From Acidobacteriaceae bacterium (GTDB taxonomy: Bacteria; Acidobacteriota; Terriglobia; Bryobacterales; Bryobacteraceae): 64,000 nt of DNA. Position 1 is the first letter of the stretch; each line of letters starts with the position of its first letter. The DNA lies in NCBI GenBank assembly GCA_019240475.1, contig JAFAYI010000019.1, positions 167,754 to 231,753 on the forward strand. Reading direction: 5' to 3'. Positions 34,007 to 43,310 of this stretch are shown one piece after another. A program made the position numbers and the translations under genes. The notes under the pieces are model-generated. The model did not search any database, was not told the DNA's origin, and saw only the letters and a list, made by a program, of their open reading frames with translations.

Positions 34007-34792
34007 ATGATAGACATGTCCTTCGATTTGTTCGACCTCTCCGGGCGGGTGGCGGTGGTAATGGGTGGGACCTCGGGGATTGGGCGGGCGCTCGCGGTGG
34101 GATTGGCGCAGGCCGGAGCGGATGTGGCGGCGAGCGGGCGGCGCGAGCTGCTGGTGAATGAAGTCGCCGATGAGATTGAGGGGCTGGGGAGGAGGTCGCT
34201 GCGGGCGATGGTGGACGCTTCGAGCCGGAAATCGGTGGATGCGCTGCGCGATCGCGTCATTGAGGAGTTGGGCCGCGTCGATATTTTACTGAACGCCGCG
34301 GGGCACACGTTTCGCAAGCCGACGCGCGATGTTTCGGAAGCCGAGTGGGGGCGCTTGATGGACGTGAACGTGACGGGGATGCTGCGGGCCTGCCAGAGCT
34401 TCTATGAGCCGTTGGCGCGGAGCGGGCGGGGGCGCGTGATCAACATCGCTTCGCTGACTTCGTATGTGGGCTTTTTCGAAGTGACGGCGTATGCGACTTC
34501 GAAAGCGGCGGTGCTGGGGATGACGCGCAACCTGGCGGTGGAGTGGGCGCGGCAGAACATCAATGTGAATGCGATTGCGCCGGGAGTTTTCCGGACCGAG
34601 TTGAACGCGGCGCTGCTGGATGGGACGGATCGCGGGCGCGAGCTTCTGATGCGGACGCCGATGAAACGCTTCGGCAAGACACAGGAACTGGTGGGGGCGG
34701 CGGTGCTGCTGGCGTCCGACGCGGCGAACTTCATTACGGGGCAATGCATTGCGGTGGATGGAGGGTTTTTGGCGTCGGGAGTGAATAGCTAG
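34007..34792 (+). CDS. Short-chain dehydrogenase/reductase (SDR)
   Basis: 261 residues, classical SDR. The nucleotide-binding GGTSGIGRAL is near residue 20, NAAGH near 95, the catalytic Ser in INIASLTSYVG near 146 and YATSK near 161; GQCIAVDGGFLASG is near the C-terminus. The pattern is closest to gluconate 5-dehydrogenase or 3-oxoacyl-ACP reductase-like enzymes; the substrate is not determined. Two ATGs (34007 and 34016) are possible starts. It converges on ptuB with 16 bases between. Confidence 0.9.
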   Translation: MIDMSFDLFDLSGRVAVVMGGTSGIGRALAVGLAQAGADVAASGRRELLVNEVADEIEGLGRRSLRAMVDASSRKSVDALRDRVIEELGRVDILLNAAGHTFRKPTRDVSEAEWGRLMDVNVTGMLRACQSFYEPLARSGRGRVINIASLTSYVGFFEVTAYATSKAAVLGMTRNLAVEWARQNINVNAIAPGVFRTELNAALLDGTDRGRELLMRTPMKRFGKTQELVGAAVLLASDAANFITGQCIAVDGGFLASGVNS

Positions 34793-34808
34793 GGTTCGCG
34801 CGGATTTG

Positions 34809-35546
34809 CTAGCGCGCCGGTTTGATGTTGACCGCGAGACTGCGATAGACGCGACGCTTGTCCTCGAAACTCAAACGGTCTTGCTGCGCGAGAGCGGCCT
34901 GGCCTCTTAATGTGAGTGCGTGCCGGAGCACGAATTTGTAGGTCATGCGGGGATCGGAGAGCTCCTGCCATTCGTCGTGGAGGTGCGCGGTCATCTCCGA
35001 TGCGGCTGCAAGCTGCGTCAGCCAACGGACAGCGCGGCCGAGCATACGGAGCCGTTCGCTGCAGAGGGCCGGCCGTTGAAGCTTGCAGAGTTCGATGGTT
35101 CTGCGGGCACGCGCGGCGGCGGCGGAGTCGAGAGAGGGATGAGGCTGGAGTTCGCCGGTGTCGGGGTGCATCCAGAAGTAGGGCTCGGGGTCTTCGATAT
35201 CGGGCTTTAAGAGCAGATTGCCGTGGTCCTGAGCGCCTTTCGCAATGTTGCATTTGCTGCAGCCGGGCAGGAGATTCATCCAGTCAAACGCTTGATCCGG
35301 ATCTACGGCTCTGCTGATGTAATGTTCGATGTGTGAGTCGGAGGTGACGTCCAGGGCTCCTTCGCAATAGACGCACTTGCCATGCGCGAGTTCATAGAGG
35401 ATAGGCCGCAGGAGTTGTTTGGCTCTTTTGGTGGCCCAGTCGTCGGGACGTTTGCCTTCGAGGACCTTTTTGAGGCGGTCTGTCCATCGCGAGCGGCGCG
35501 CGAGCAGTTCCGCGGGCGCTTCGCAGTGGCGCGGGGTGTGCACCAT
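34809..35546 (-). CDS. ptuB: HNH nuclease, PtuB-like (Septu system)
   Basis: 245 residues. An HNH site with zinc-binding Cys pairs is visible: CVYC (Cys58, Cys61), SHIEHYIS (His72, Glu74, His75), WMNLLPGCSKCN (Asn91, Cys96, Cys99, Asn100) and IAKG. The spacing and the IEHY...NL.P.C..CN..KG layout fit PtuB. The ATG directly abuts the stop of the upstream ATPase (TAGATG), so the two are one unit. PtuB is the nuclease effector of Septu anti-phage defence, held in check by PtuA. C-terminal helical half (about 110-245) is uncharacterised. Confidence 0.82.
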   Translation of the reverse strand: MVHTPRHCEAPAELLARRSRWTDRLKKVLEGKRPDDWATKRAKQLLRPILYELAHGKCVYCEGALDVTSDSHIEHYISRAVDPDQAFDWMNLLPGCSKCNIAKGAQDHGNLLLKPDIEDPEPYFWMHPDTGELQPHPSLDSAAAARARRTIELCKLQRPALCSERLRMLGRAVRWLTQLAAASEMTAHLHDEWQELSDPRMTYKFVLRHALTLRGQAALAQQDRLSFEDKRRVYRSLAVNIKPAR

Positions 35547-36962
35547 CTAGCGGCGACGTTTTGCGCGCGGAGCAGGGCTGGCGTTTTTCGAAGATGGTCG
35601 TTTCTTGTGAGAGCCATTCTCGACGAGCTGTTGCAAGACGCTCTCTGGGATTTGCAGCGGGCCTCCAACCAGAGAGCGAAGCTCTTCGCTCCTGGCGCTG
35701 AGGATGTGGGTGAGTTCCGCCAACCGGCTTGCTTCTTCCGGGGAAAGCGCATGGGTTGCTTCTTTACGTTTCAAGTCGTTCCACTCATCGAGTTCCACTT
35801 CGGTCTGAATATCGAAGCGGCTCTTCACGCCGAAGATTTCTTTGAGGGTCGTGAGGACGCTTTCGCCGATGGGGGAATCGACCGGCGGGCAGTTGTGGGA
35901 GTGGCCGTGGGCGTCGAGTTGCAGGACGTGAATTCGCGCGCCGGGGCAGGAGGAGATCACGAAAGGCGAGTGAGAGGTGACGATTAATTGCACGTTGGGA
36001 AGGCTTTCGCGCATGGCGGGGAGAAGCCGCCGCTGCCAGAGCGGATGGAGGTGCACGTCGACTTCGTCGAGAAGCAGGATGCCGGGGCGGATTTCTTCCA
36101 GATCCGGGTCCCACTTGATGCTGTCCTGGCGCATCATGAAGTCGGCGATCCACCCAACGGTTCCTCGAACCCCATCCGCGAGCTGTGAAAAGTTGTAGCT
36201 GTGATTGTTGATCACGAGCCTGGGCTCAAAGGGCTCGATCTCCACGTCGAAGTGAATATTCGTTCCGTACATCGACTTGAGAGCCGCTTCGAACCGGTCT
36301 AGCGAGCGCGTATATTGCGCGGTAGCCTGACGCCGTTCTTTGGCGATCGCGCGCTTGCTGTAGAGACTGAGGAGCCACGCTTGGATTGCTTCGTTCTGAA
36401 CGGTTCCCTGGAAGGCAAGAGCATTGAAATTGCCGTTGGAGAGGATCTTGTTCAGGTCCGGTTTGGCGATGTGCTTGAGGGAGGTTACCGGGGAATATGC
36501 GGCCAGGGCGTATGTTTCGCCGTTTGGAGACGGTTCATACCGGTCGGGATTGACTATTGGTCCGGCGGTATTATCCTTGCTTGCGGAGACTGGAGCGGGG
36601 GTTTGTGTCCAGGCCCGCGCCCAAGAACGTGCTTCCGCGCGGGCCCAATCCCGTGAAGTTTCATCGTCGCCGGGAGTGCTGCGCCACTGAAAATAGAGTA
36701 TGCCGCTGGGATGCTTCATAATGACGCATGCACGGGGGTCGCGATGGCCGGCCAACGAATGCCGCCATTCCTTAGAATCAAATCCATCATCTTTTCTTCT
36801 GAGGACCCAGGCGATGGTGCGCAGGATGGTTGATTTGCCCGAACCGTTTATACCTGCGAAGATGTGCGGACCGAGATGGGGATTGCCTTGGCCGTCGGAG
36901 AAATCGATTTCGATTCTCTCGAAGGGGCCGACTCCTTCGGCGACGAGTTTTAGCAGAGGCAT
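35547..36962 (-). CDS. ptuA: AAA/ABC-type ATPase, PtuA-like (Septu system)
   Basis: 471 residues. Walker A GINGSGKST is at 37-45 and an LADGVRG signature-like stretch near 261. Walker B is ILLLDEVDVHLHP (Asp299, Glu300), followed by a TSHSPF switch at 329-334. This is the OLD/AAA_21-type arrangement of PtuA, with a large insertion between Walker A and B and no toprim domain. The C-terminus is Lys/Arg-rich. In Septu, PtuA forms a complex with the PtuB nuclease encoded directly downstream. No reverse transcriptase or retron RNA was seen nearby, so a retron version is unlikely. The upstream S15 gene is only 22 bases away. Confidence 0.82.
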   Translation of the reverse strand: MPLLKLVAEGVGPFERIEIDFSDGQGNPHLGPHIFAGINGSGKSTILRTIAWVLRRKDDGFDSKEWRHSLAGHRDPRACVIMKHPSGILYFQWRSTPGDDETSRDWARAEARSWARAWTQTPAPVSASKDNTAGPIVNPDRYEPSPNGETYALAAYSPVTSLKHIAKPDLNKILSNGNFNALAFQGTVQNEAIQAWLLSLYSKRAIAKERRQATAQYTRSLDRFEAALKSMYGTNIHFDVEIEPFEPRLVINNHSYNFSQLADGVRGTVGWIADFMMRQDSIKWDPDLEEIRPGILLLDEVDVHLHPLWQRRLLPAMRESLPNVQLIVTSHSPFVISSCPGARIHVLQLDAHGHSHNCPPVDSPIGESVLTTLKEIFGVKSRFDIQTEVELDEWNDLKRKEATHALSPEEASRLAELTHILSARSEELRSLVGGPLQIPESVLQQLVENGSHKKRPSSKNASPAPRAKRRR

Positions 36963-36984
36963 GAGCTTGGTGAGCTAGACATGA

Positions 36985-38820
36985 TTATCGCTGAATGCCG
37001 GGGTTTTCAAGATTGACCTCTATATAAGATGCGGCGTCGTAGCTGCGGTAGATGCGCTCGGTTGCTTTTACGAATTGATCGGGGGCGGCGGTGGGGATGT
37101 TGGTGAAGGTCTGGGGATTGCGGTCGGTCAAGGGGAACCAGGAGCTTTGGATCTGCACCATGATGCGGTGTCCTTTTTGAAAGCAGTGATAGACGTCGGG
37201 CATGGAGAAGTGAATGTGCTGGACCTTGCCGGCTTCGAAGGGTTCGGGGTGTTCGAAGCTGTTGCGGAACTTGCCGCGGAAGGGTTCGCCTCGGACCAAC
37301 TGTTCGTAGCCGCCCAAGCCGCCGGGGGCGTTATCGGGATAGACATCGATCAGCTTCACGACGAAATCCGAGTCGGTCCCGGTGGTTGAAACGAAGAGCG
37401 AGGGCGAGATGGGTCCGGCAATGGTGATGTCGTCGGTGAAAGGCTCGGTCTGGTAGGTGAGGACGTCGGGGCGGTGCTCGACGAAACGCTGGTCGGCATC
37501 CATGTACTCGCGGTCCATGTCGAGCGTGGGCTTGTTGAAAAAGGGCACGGGATTGTTGGGGTCGCTCGTGTACTGGTCAAAGGCAGAGGCAGCGGCGGGG
37601 GGATCGGCCGCGAGTTTTCCGTTTGGCGCGAAATAGAAGCGCTTGGGCGCGGCGTTCGCGGGGGGCCATTGCGCTTTGTGCCGCCACGCGTTCTTCCCTG
37701 TTTCAAACATGTAGGCGGCCGGAAGCTGTGGGTCCGGCGCATCTTTCAAGTAATGCAGGAAGAACGGGAGTTCGATTTCGTCGCGAAAGAAGAGCGCAGT
37801 CTTTGCGCCAAAAGATATATCGCCGAGCTTGTCGCCGGGCGAGCGAGACCAGCCGCCATGCACCCACGGGCCCATGACGATTTCGAGATGGGTTTGGGGC
37901 GATTGGTGTTGGATGGCGCGGTAAGTCTTGAGCGTTCCGGAGAGATCTTCGGCGTCGAACCAGCCGCCGACGATCAAGACGGCGGGCTTGACGTTTTTCA
38001 GGTGAGGCAGGATGTCGCGCGATTTCCAGAATTCGTCGTAGTTGGGGTGGTCGATGATGTCGGTCCAATAGGGATTGGCGCCGTGAAGGTACTTCTTGTT
38101 GGAATCGGCAAGGTCGCCCATGTTGAGGTAGAAGTTGTAACCGTTCTTTGTGCCGTACTTGAATTCGGGCTCGCGCGCCGGCAGCACGGGATTGTGCTGT
38201 TTGTTGAAGAACGTGTAGAAGCCGAAGTTAGCGATCAGGAAGAAAGCGCCGTTGTGATAGGCGTCGTCGCCCATGTAGAGGTCGGCGATGGGCGCCTGGG
38301 GCGAGACCGCGACGAGGGCCGGGTGGGAATCGATCAGGCCGGCGCTGGCATAGAAGCCGGGGTAGGAGATTCCGAAGAGTCCGACCTTGCCGTTATTGTT
38401 GGGAACGTTGTTGAGGAGCCAATCGATGGTGTCGTAGGTGTCGGTGCTCTCGTCTATTTCATTCGGGCCGCGAGGGTGGTCGCGCTCGGGGCGCATTTCG
38501 ACGAACTCGCCTTCCGACTGAAAGCGCCCGCGCACGTCCTGGTAGACGAAGATGAAGCCGTCTTCGGCGAACTTGGGCGAAGGGCCGAGGTGGTTGGGGT
38601 AGGAGTTGGGTCCATAGGGCTCGATGCTGTAAGGGGTGCGGGCCATCAAGATCGGGTACTTTCGCGATGTATCTTTCGGCGTGTAGACGGCGGTGAAGAG
38701 ATGGACGCCATCGCGCATGGGAATGCGGAATTCCTGTTTGGTGTAGTGAGCGGCGATGTCGAAGGGCGGATCGGCGAGGGCCGGGGAGAAGGCGAGCAGA
38801 GCGAGAAGGAGGAGTCGCAT
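36985..38820 (-). CDS. Secreted CocE/NonD-type alpha/beta hydrolase (S15 family)
   Basis: 611 residues with signal peptide MRLLLLALLAFSPALA. The S15/CocE pattern is clear: IPMRDGVHLFTAVYTP, MARTPYSIEPYG, VYQDVRGRFQSEGEF, the nucleophile loop GLFGISYPGFYA (Ser near 153), GGWFDAEDLSGTLKTY (Asp) and GPWVHGGW (His). The C-terminal jelly-roll (about 420-600) is as in X-Pro dipeptidyl-peptidases and alpha-amino-acid ester hydrolases. It is probably periplasmic and cleaves peptides or esters; substrate unknown. Its stop is 22 bases before ptuA, on the same strand. Confidence 0.9.
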   Translation of the reverse strand: MRLLLLALLAFSPALADPPFDIAAHYTKQEFRIPMRDGVHLFTAVYTPKDTSRKYPILMARTPYSIEPYGPNSYPNHLGPSPKFAEDGFIFVYQDVRGRFQSEGEFVEMRPERDHPRGPNEIDESTDTYDTIDWLLNNVPNNNGKVGLFGISYPGFYASAGLIDSHPALVAVSPQAPIADLYMGDDAYHNGAFFLIANFGFYTFFNKQHNPVLPAREPEFKYGTKNGYNFYLNMGDLADSNKKYLHGANPYWTDIIDHPNYDEFWKSRDILPHLKNVKPAVLIVGGWFDAEDLSGTLKTYRAIQHQSPQTHLEIVMGPWVHGGWSRSPGDKLGDISFGAKTALFFRDEIELPFFLHYLKDAPDPQLPAAYMFETGKNAWRHKAQWPPANAAPKRFYFAPNGKLAADPPAAASAFDQYTSDPNNPVPFFNKPTLDMDREYMDADQRFVEHRPDVLTYQTEPFTDDITIAGPISPSLFVSTTGTDSDFVVKLIDVYPDNAPGGLGGYEQLVRGEPFRGKFRNSFEHPEPFEAGKVQHIHFSMPDVYHCFQKGHRIMVQIQSSWFPLTDRNPQTFTNIPTAAPDQFVKATERIYRSYDAASYIEVNLENPGIQR

Positions 38821-38902
38821 CCAGAGACTATCGTAGACGGACGTGGGAGGGGGCGGCTATACTTGGCAAATAAACAGCGAAGGCGCGTTGGGATCACGAG
38901 GC

Positions 38903-40183
38903 GTGGAGGATATAGAAAATCAGCTCGCGCGGCTGAGGCAGCGGATCGCGGCGATCGATGGTAAGTTTGCGGCTCGGCGCGGAGCGGAATCGGCGAGTGT
39001 GGAGGCAGGGCTTGCGCCGACGAGGGGGGCGCGGTGGTTCATCGAAGAATGGTCGCATGGCGAGGTGGTGCGCAACGAGTTTGGGGAGCACTTCCAGACC
39101 GAGCGGCTGTTTGGGCGGCATAAGCATCACGGATCGGCGGATATCGGGGCGCTTGCGGAACTGCCGCACGATTTTCTGGACGTGGTGGGGGAGAACGAGA
39201 TTCCGGCGTCGCCCCCGGAGCGCTGGGCGTTTCTAGATACCGAAACGACGGGGCTGAGCGGGGGCACGGGAACGTACGCTTTCTTGATCGGCGTGGGACG
39301 GATCACGCCGGAGGGTTTCCGGGTGCGGCAGTTCTTGATGCGCGAGTATGTGGAAGAAGGGAGCCTGCTGGCCGCGCTCGAATCGCATCTGGCCGATTTC
39401 GATGTTCTGATCACGTACAACGGCAAGAGCTACGACCAGCCGCTGCTCGAAACGCGTTATCGCATGGCGTGGAGGAAGCCGCCGTTTGCGCGGTTGGGAC
39501 ATTTGGATTTACTGCACGGGGCGCGCAGGTTGTGGAAGCTGCGGCTAGAGAGCTGCAGATTGATGGAACTCGAGCAGCATATTCTGGGGTTCGAGCGCGA
39601 GGGCGATTTGCCGGGGGAGCTGATTCCCCATGTCTATTTCGATTATTTGCGGACGCGGGAGGCGCATCACCTGGTCCCGATTCTGCATCACAACGCGATC
39701 GACATTCTGACGCTTGCGTGCTTGACGGCGATTGTGCCGGCGGCTTTCCGGCGAACGGATTCGGAATCGTTGTCGAGAGCGGGGGTCCGGCGCGGGGAGG
39801 AACTGGCGGGAATCGCGAAGTGGCTGCTGTCGTCGAACGAGCATGAGCAGGCGCTTGCGCTGTTCAAGCGGGCGGTGGAGGCGGGGCTTCCGGATGCGCT
39901 GTTGTTTCGATCGTTGTGGAACGTTGCGCTGCTAGAAAAGAAACTGGATCGTCCGCAGGCGGCGCTGCAGGTGTTCACGGAACTGGCGGGGTGCCGGAAC
40001 GAATACCGCGGTCGCGCGCTCGAAGAGCTGGCCAAGCACTACGAGCACGAAGAGAGCAATGCGGCGCTGGCGCTGGAGTTTACCGAGCAGGCGATGCGGT
40101 TTGAGGCATCGGCGGGGTTGGAACGGCGGAGGGCACGGTTGACGAAACGGCTATCGAAGGCGAAATCGAGACGGCTGCTGTGA
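38903..40183 (+). CDS. YprB-type RNase H-like exonuclease with TPR tail
   Basis: About 426 residues from a GTG at 38903; a TTG at 38888 or GTG at 38843 are alternatives, and the start is uncertain. An RNase H-like 3'-5' exonuclease domain spans about 110-285: AFLDTETTGLSGGTGTYAFLIG with the catalytic Asp-Glu, LITYNGKSYDQPLLETRY, and a HHNAIDILTL end motif with Asp. This matches the YprB ribonuclease H-like family. The C-terminal ~130 residues are TPR-like helices (AGIAKWLLSSNEHEQALALF and repeats). The nucleic-acid substrate is not known. Confidence 0.83.
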   Translation: MEDIENQLARLRQRIAAIDGKFAARRGAESASVEAGLAPTRGARWFIEEWSHGEVVRNEFGEHFQTERLFGRHKHHGSADIGALAELPHDFLDVVGENEIPASPPERWAFLDTETTGLSGGTGTYAFLIGVGRITPEGFRVRQFLMREYVEEGSLLAALESHLADFDVLITYNGKSYDQPLLETRYRMAWRKPPFARLGHLDLLHGARRLWKLRLESCRLMELEQHILGFEREGDLPGELIPHVYFDYLRTREAHHLVPILHHNAIDILTLACLTAIVPAAFRRTDSESLSRAGVRRGEELAGIAKWLLSSNEHEQALALFKRAVEAGLPDALLFRSLWNVALLEKKLDRPQAALQVFTELAGCRNEYRGRALEELAKHYEHEESNAALALEFTEQAMRFEASAGLERRRARLTKRLSKAKSRRLL

Positions 40184-40289
40184 GGCTGGTTGTCTCGATT
40201 TGGGCCTCGCCCTACATACTTTTCCGATAGATAAGGCGGCGGGCGGAAGAGCACTGCATGAGTAATGCGGCGTGGGGGCGCCGTTTCTC

Positions 40290-41261
40290 ATGGATGTATC
40301 AGTCGTTCTATCCACCTACAATCGTTGCGAAGTCTTGGCGCGAGCTTTAGAGCGCCTGGCGTCGCAGGAGGCGGCAGGGATCGAGTACGAGGTTATCGTC
40401 GTAGACAATAATTCGAGCGACAACACGAGGCAGGTAGCCGAGGGGTTCGCGGCGCGCGACGGGCGCTTCCGGTATTTATTTGAGGGGCGCCAGGGGTTGT
40501 CGCATGCGCGGAATGCGGGAATCGGGGCGGCGCAGGCGGAGGCGATCGCCTTCACCGACGACGATGTAGAGGCGGCAGGCGACTGGATTTTGCAGATCCA
40601 CAAAGCTTTGCTTCGATATCCGGAAGCAGAGTTCGTTGGAGGGCGCGTTCTGGCGGCGGGAGACACTTCTTTTCCGGCATGGGCGCACGCGAAGATGGGA
40701 CCGTTTGCGCTGCAGGATCTGGGCGATAAGCCGGTCATGGTGAACCGTTCGCATCGGCGCTGCCTGATTGGGGCGTGCCTTGCGATTCGGGCGCGCTCGT
40801 TCAGCAAGGCGGGGCTATTCAGCACGGCGACGCAACGCGTGGAGGACGGGGTGGGCTCGACGGAGGACGCCGATTGGGAGGCGCAGGTCTGGAATCGGGG
40901 CGGACATGGAATGTATGTCCCCGATATCGTGGTGCATTCGCCGCTTTCGAAGGAGCGGCTGATAAAGGCGTACCACCGCAGGTGGCACTTGGGCCACGGC
41001 AAGTTCAATGCTCGGGGGCGGCGTCCGGAGCTGGAGACGGCCAGGCGATGGCTGGATGTTCCCGCGTTCATGTACCGGCAGGCTGTGGAGAGCGCGATTC
41101 ATTTCGCGATGCTCGCGGCGCGGGGCAGGCGAGCGGAGGCGTTCGAGCGCGAGAACGCGCTGCTGTTTTGCATGGGATATGCCGGGGAGCGATGGAGAAC
41201 GCACCTGACGCATTTGCCGGGTTCGCGGCGTCCGGCGCAGGCCAACTCGCTGGCCGGTTGA
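40290..41261 (+). CDS. Family 2 glycosyltransferase (set A, copy 1)
   Basis: 323 residues from ATG 40290 (a GTG at 40272 adds six). GT-A fold: MDVSVVLSTYNRCEVL at the start, VIVDNNSSDNT, the metal-binding AFTDDDVEA near 93, a C-terminal conserved STEDADWEAQVW and YHRRWHLGHGKFNA. It transfers a sugar from a nucleotide sugar, probably onto a surface polysaccharide or glycolipid. It is the first of three close paralogues. No membrane segment. Confidence 0.88.
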   Translation: MDVSVVLSTYNRCEVLARALERLASQEAAGIEYEVIVVDNNSSDNTRQVAEGFAARDGRFRYLFEGRQGLSHARNAGIGAAQAEAIAFTDDDVEAAGDWILQIHKALLRYPEAEFVGGRVLAAGDTSFPAWAHAKMGPFALQDLGDKPVMVNRSHRRCLIGACLAIRARSFSKAGLFSTATQRVEDGVGSTEDADWEAQVWNRGGHGMYVPDIVVHSPLSKERLIKAYHRRWHLGHGKFNARGRRPELETARRWLDVPAFMYRQAVESAIHFAMLAARGRRAEAFERENALLFCMGYAGERWRTHLTHLPGSRRPAQANSLAG

Positions 41262-41315
41262 GCGAGTCGTTTCGTCATTGCCGCGCGCCGGGCATTCGGC
41301 TTCGGGTTTGCTAAT

Positions 41316-42308
41316 TTGGGACGACTGGCGAAAACAATAGACATTTCGGTTGTAATGTCAACCTACAACCGATGCGATCTTCTGGACCAGGACATCGCAG
41401 CGCTTCTGAACCAGCAAGCCGAGGGAATCGAATACGAAGTAATCCTGGTTGACAATAATTCGACAGACAAGACGGCTGAAAAGATAGCCGAATATACGCG
41501 GCGCGACGAGCGGATTCGCTATATTTTCGAAGGCCGGCAAGGCGTGGCGTATGGGCGCAACGCGGGGATTGCGGCGGCGCACGCGGATCTGATCGCGTTT
41601 TGCGACGACGACGTATATGTAGCGCCCGATTGGCTTCGGAAAATGAAGCAGGCGCTCGATGGCCATCCCGATGCGGAATTCGTAGGCGGAAAAGTGGTGC
41701 CGGTGTGGCGTGAGGCGCCGCCTGAGTGGCTAACGACAACTATGGGCCCGTTAGCGCTACAGGATTACGGGGATCGGCCGATGAGAGTTTCGATGGAGAA
41801 TGCGCGTTGTCTGGTTTCGGCGTGCCTGGGGGTGAGGCGGAGGGCGCTCGAACGCGCCGGGTTGTTTCCGCTGGGAACGCAGCGGGTGAAAGACAGCGTG
41901 GGGTCGTCGGAAGACTACGAGTGGGAACTGGAGGTTTGGAAATACGGAGGATACGGGGTGTATGTTCCCGATATCGTCTGTTATTGCGAAGTACCGCCGA
42001 GCCGGCTGAAAAAGGGGTACCACCGGCGCTGGCATTTGGGGCACGGCAAGTTCAATGCGCTCGCGCGGCGGCGCGATTTCGAAGGCGGCCGCTGGCGGTT
42101 TCTGGACGTTCCCGCGTTCGTTTATCGGCAAATCCTGGGCGCGGGCTTCGGTACGGTAGCGCAATCCATTCGCGGGAACCCGGCAGCCGCATTCGAGCAG
42201 GAGAATTACCTGCTGTTTTATTTCGGCTTTATTCGCGAGCGCTGGAAGGCGCAGCTATCTCGCGGGCGGAAACTGGACTCGGGTTCGGGCGCGATGGATC
42301 GCACCTAA
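41316..42308 (+). CDS. Family 2 glycosyltransferase (set A, copy 2)
   Basis: 330 residues, TTG start. Same architecture as the neighbour on each side: DISVVMSTYNRCDLL, VDNNSTDKT, AFCDDDVYV, SSEDYEWELEVW and YHRRWHLGHGKFNA. Differences between copies cluster in the region that should contact the acceptor (about 125-185), as expected if the copies transfer different sugars. It lies 54 bases after copy 1. Confidence 0.88.
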   Translation: MGRLAKTIDISVVMSTYNRCDLLDQDIAALLNQQAEGIEYEVILVDNNSTDKTAEKIAEYTRRDERIRYIFEGRQGVAYGRNAGIAAAHADLIAFCDDDVYVAPDWLRKMKQALDGHPDAEFVGGKVVPVWREAPPEWLTTTMGPLALQDYGDRPMRVSMENARCLVSACLGVRRRALERAGLFPLGTQRVKDSVGSSEDYEWELEVWKYGGYGVYVPDIVCYCEVPPSRLKKGYHRRWHLGHGKFNALARRRDFEGGRWRFLDVPAFVYRQILGAGFGTVAQSIRGNPAAAFEQENYLLFYFGFIRERWKAQLSRGRKLDSGSGAMDRT

Positions 42309-42317
42309 ATTAGGACT

Positions 42318-43310
42318 TTGCCTGTGGATCTTTCGATTGTTCTCTCGACCTATAATCGGAGCGCCGTTCTGAGGAACGCGCTCGAAAAGCTTGCCGTTCA
42401 ACAGACGAATGGAATCGACTACGAGATCCTGATCGTCGATAACAATTCAACGGACGACACCGAACAAGTCGTCGCATCGTTCATCGGGCGCGATAGCCGT
42501 TTCCGATACATTTTCGAGAGACGCCAGGGACTGTCGCACGCGCGCAACGCGGGCATCGCGGCGGCGCAATCCGATCTGATCGTGTTCTGCGACGACGATA
42601 TCGAAGCGGCGGGCGATTGGATTCAGCAGAACTACGAAGCGTCGCTTCGATTTCCGGAAGCGGATTACATTGGAGGCCGCGTGCTTCCGATCTGGGGGGG
42701 ACCGGTTCCCTCCTGGGTACGGCAGACCATGGCGCCCTTCGCGCTGTCGGACCTGGGCGATAAACCGGTGATCGTATCGCCGCAGAGGCAGCACTGCCTG
42801 GTAGGCGCGAGCCTGGCGGTTCGGCGCCGCGCCCTCGACAAGGCGGGACTGTTCAGCATCGAGACGCAGCGCGTGAAGAACAGCATCGGTTCGACGGAAG
42901 ATTTCGATTGGCAAATGAAAGTGTGGGCGCACGGCGGGCACGGCGTGTATGTGCCGGAGATCGTTTGCGCGACGGAGGTGCCGCGAGACCGCCTCTCGAA
43001 GGCGTATCACCGGCGTTGGCATCTCGGACACGGCAAGTTCAATGCGATCGCGCGACGCCCCATTTGGGATGGGAACAAGCGGCTGGCGGGAGTGCCGGTG
43101 TTCATGTACCGCCAGGCGCTAGAGGCGGCGCTCGGCTGGCTGAAATTTACGTTTCGAGGCCGAGCCGTAGACGCCTTTGAAGAAGAGGCTACTTTCCTGT
43201 TTTATATTGGTTTTTTCAGGCAACGCTGGAAGGCGCATTTGCTCGGCACGGGCGAGCGCGGTTCCCGGCCTGCGAGGCAAGCATCTCCGACTCCGCAATC
43301 TTCTGAATGA
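42318..43310 (+). CDS. Family 2 glycosyltransferase (set A, copy 3)
   Basis: 330 residues with TTG at 42318, or GTG at 42324, which has AGGA at a better distance. Motifs as in the two preceding genes: LSIVLSTYNRSAVL, VDNNSTDDT, VFCDDDIEA, STEDFDWQMKVW and YHRRWHLGHGKFNA. It starts 9 bases after copy 2 and overlaps the next gene by 4 bases, so the set is one operon. Confidence 0.88.
   Translation: MPVDLSIVLSTYNRSAVLRNALEKLAVQQTNGIDYEILIVDNNSTDDTEQVVASFIGRDSRFRYIFERRQGLSHARNAGIAAAQSDLIVFCDDDIEAAGDWIQQNYEASLRFPEADYIGGRVLPIWGGPVPSWVRQTMAPFALSDLGDKPVIVSPQRQHCLVGASLAVRRRALDKAGLFSIETQRVKNSIGSTEDFDWQMKVWAHGGHGVYVPEIVCATEVPRDRLSKAYHRRWHLGHGKFNAIARRPIWDGNKRLAGVPVFMYRQALEAALGWLKFTFRGRAVDAFEEEATFLFYIGFFRQRWKAHLLGTGERGSRPARQASPTPQSSE

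Noticed and set aside
34809..36962. Retron-type use of the ATPase-HNH pair
   Set aside because: No reverse transcriptase gene lies near, so a stand-alone Septu pair is the simpler reading.
37474..38964. Plus-strand open frame of 496 codons
   Set aside because: Antisense to the S15-type hydrolase with its intact catalytic motifs; the long frame is an effect of high GC and codon pattern.
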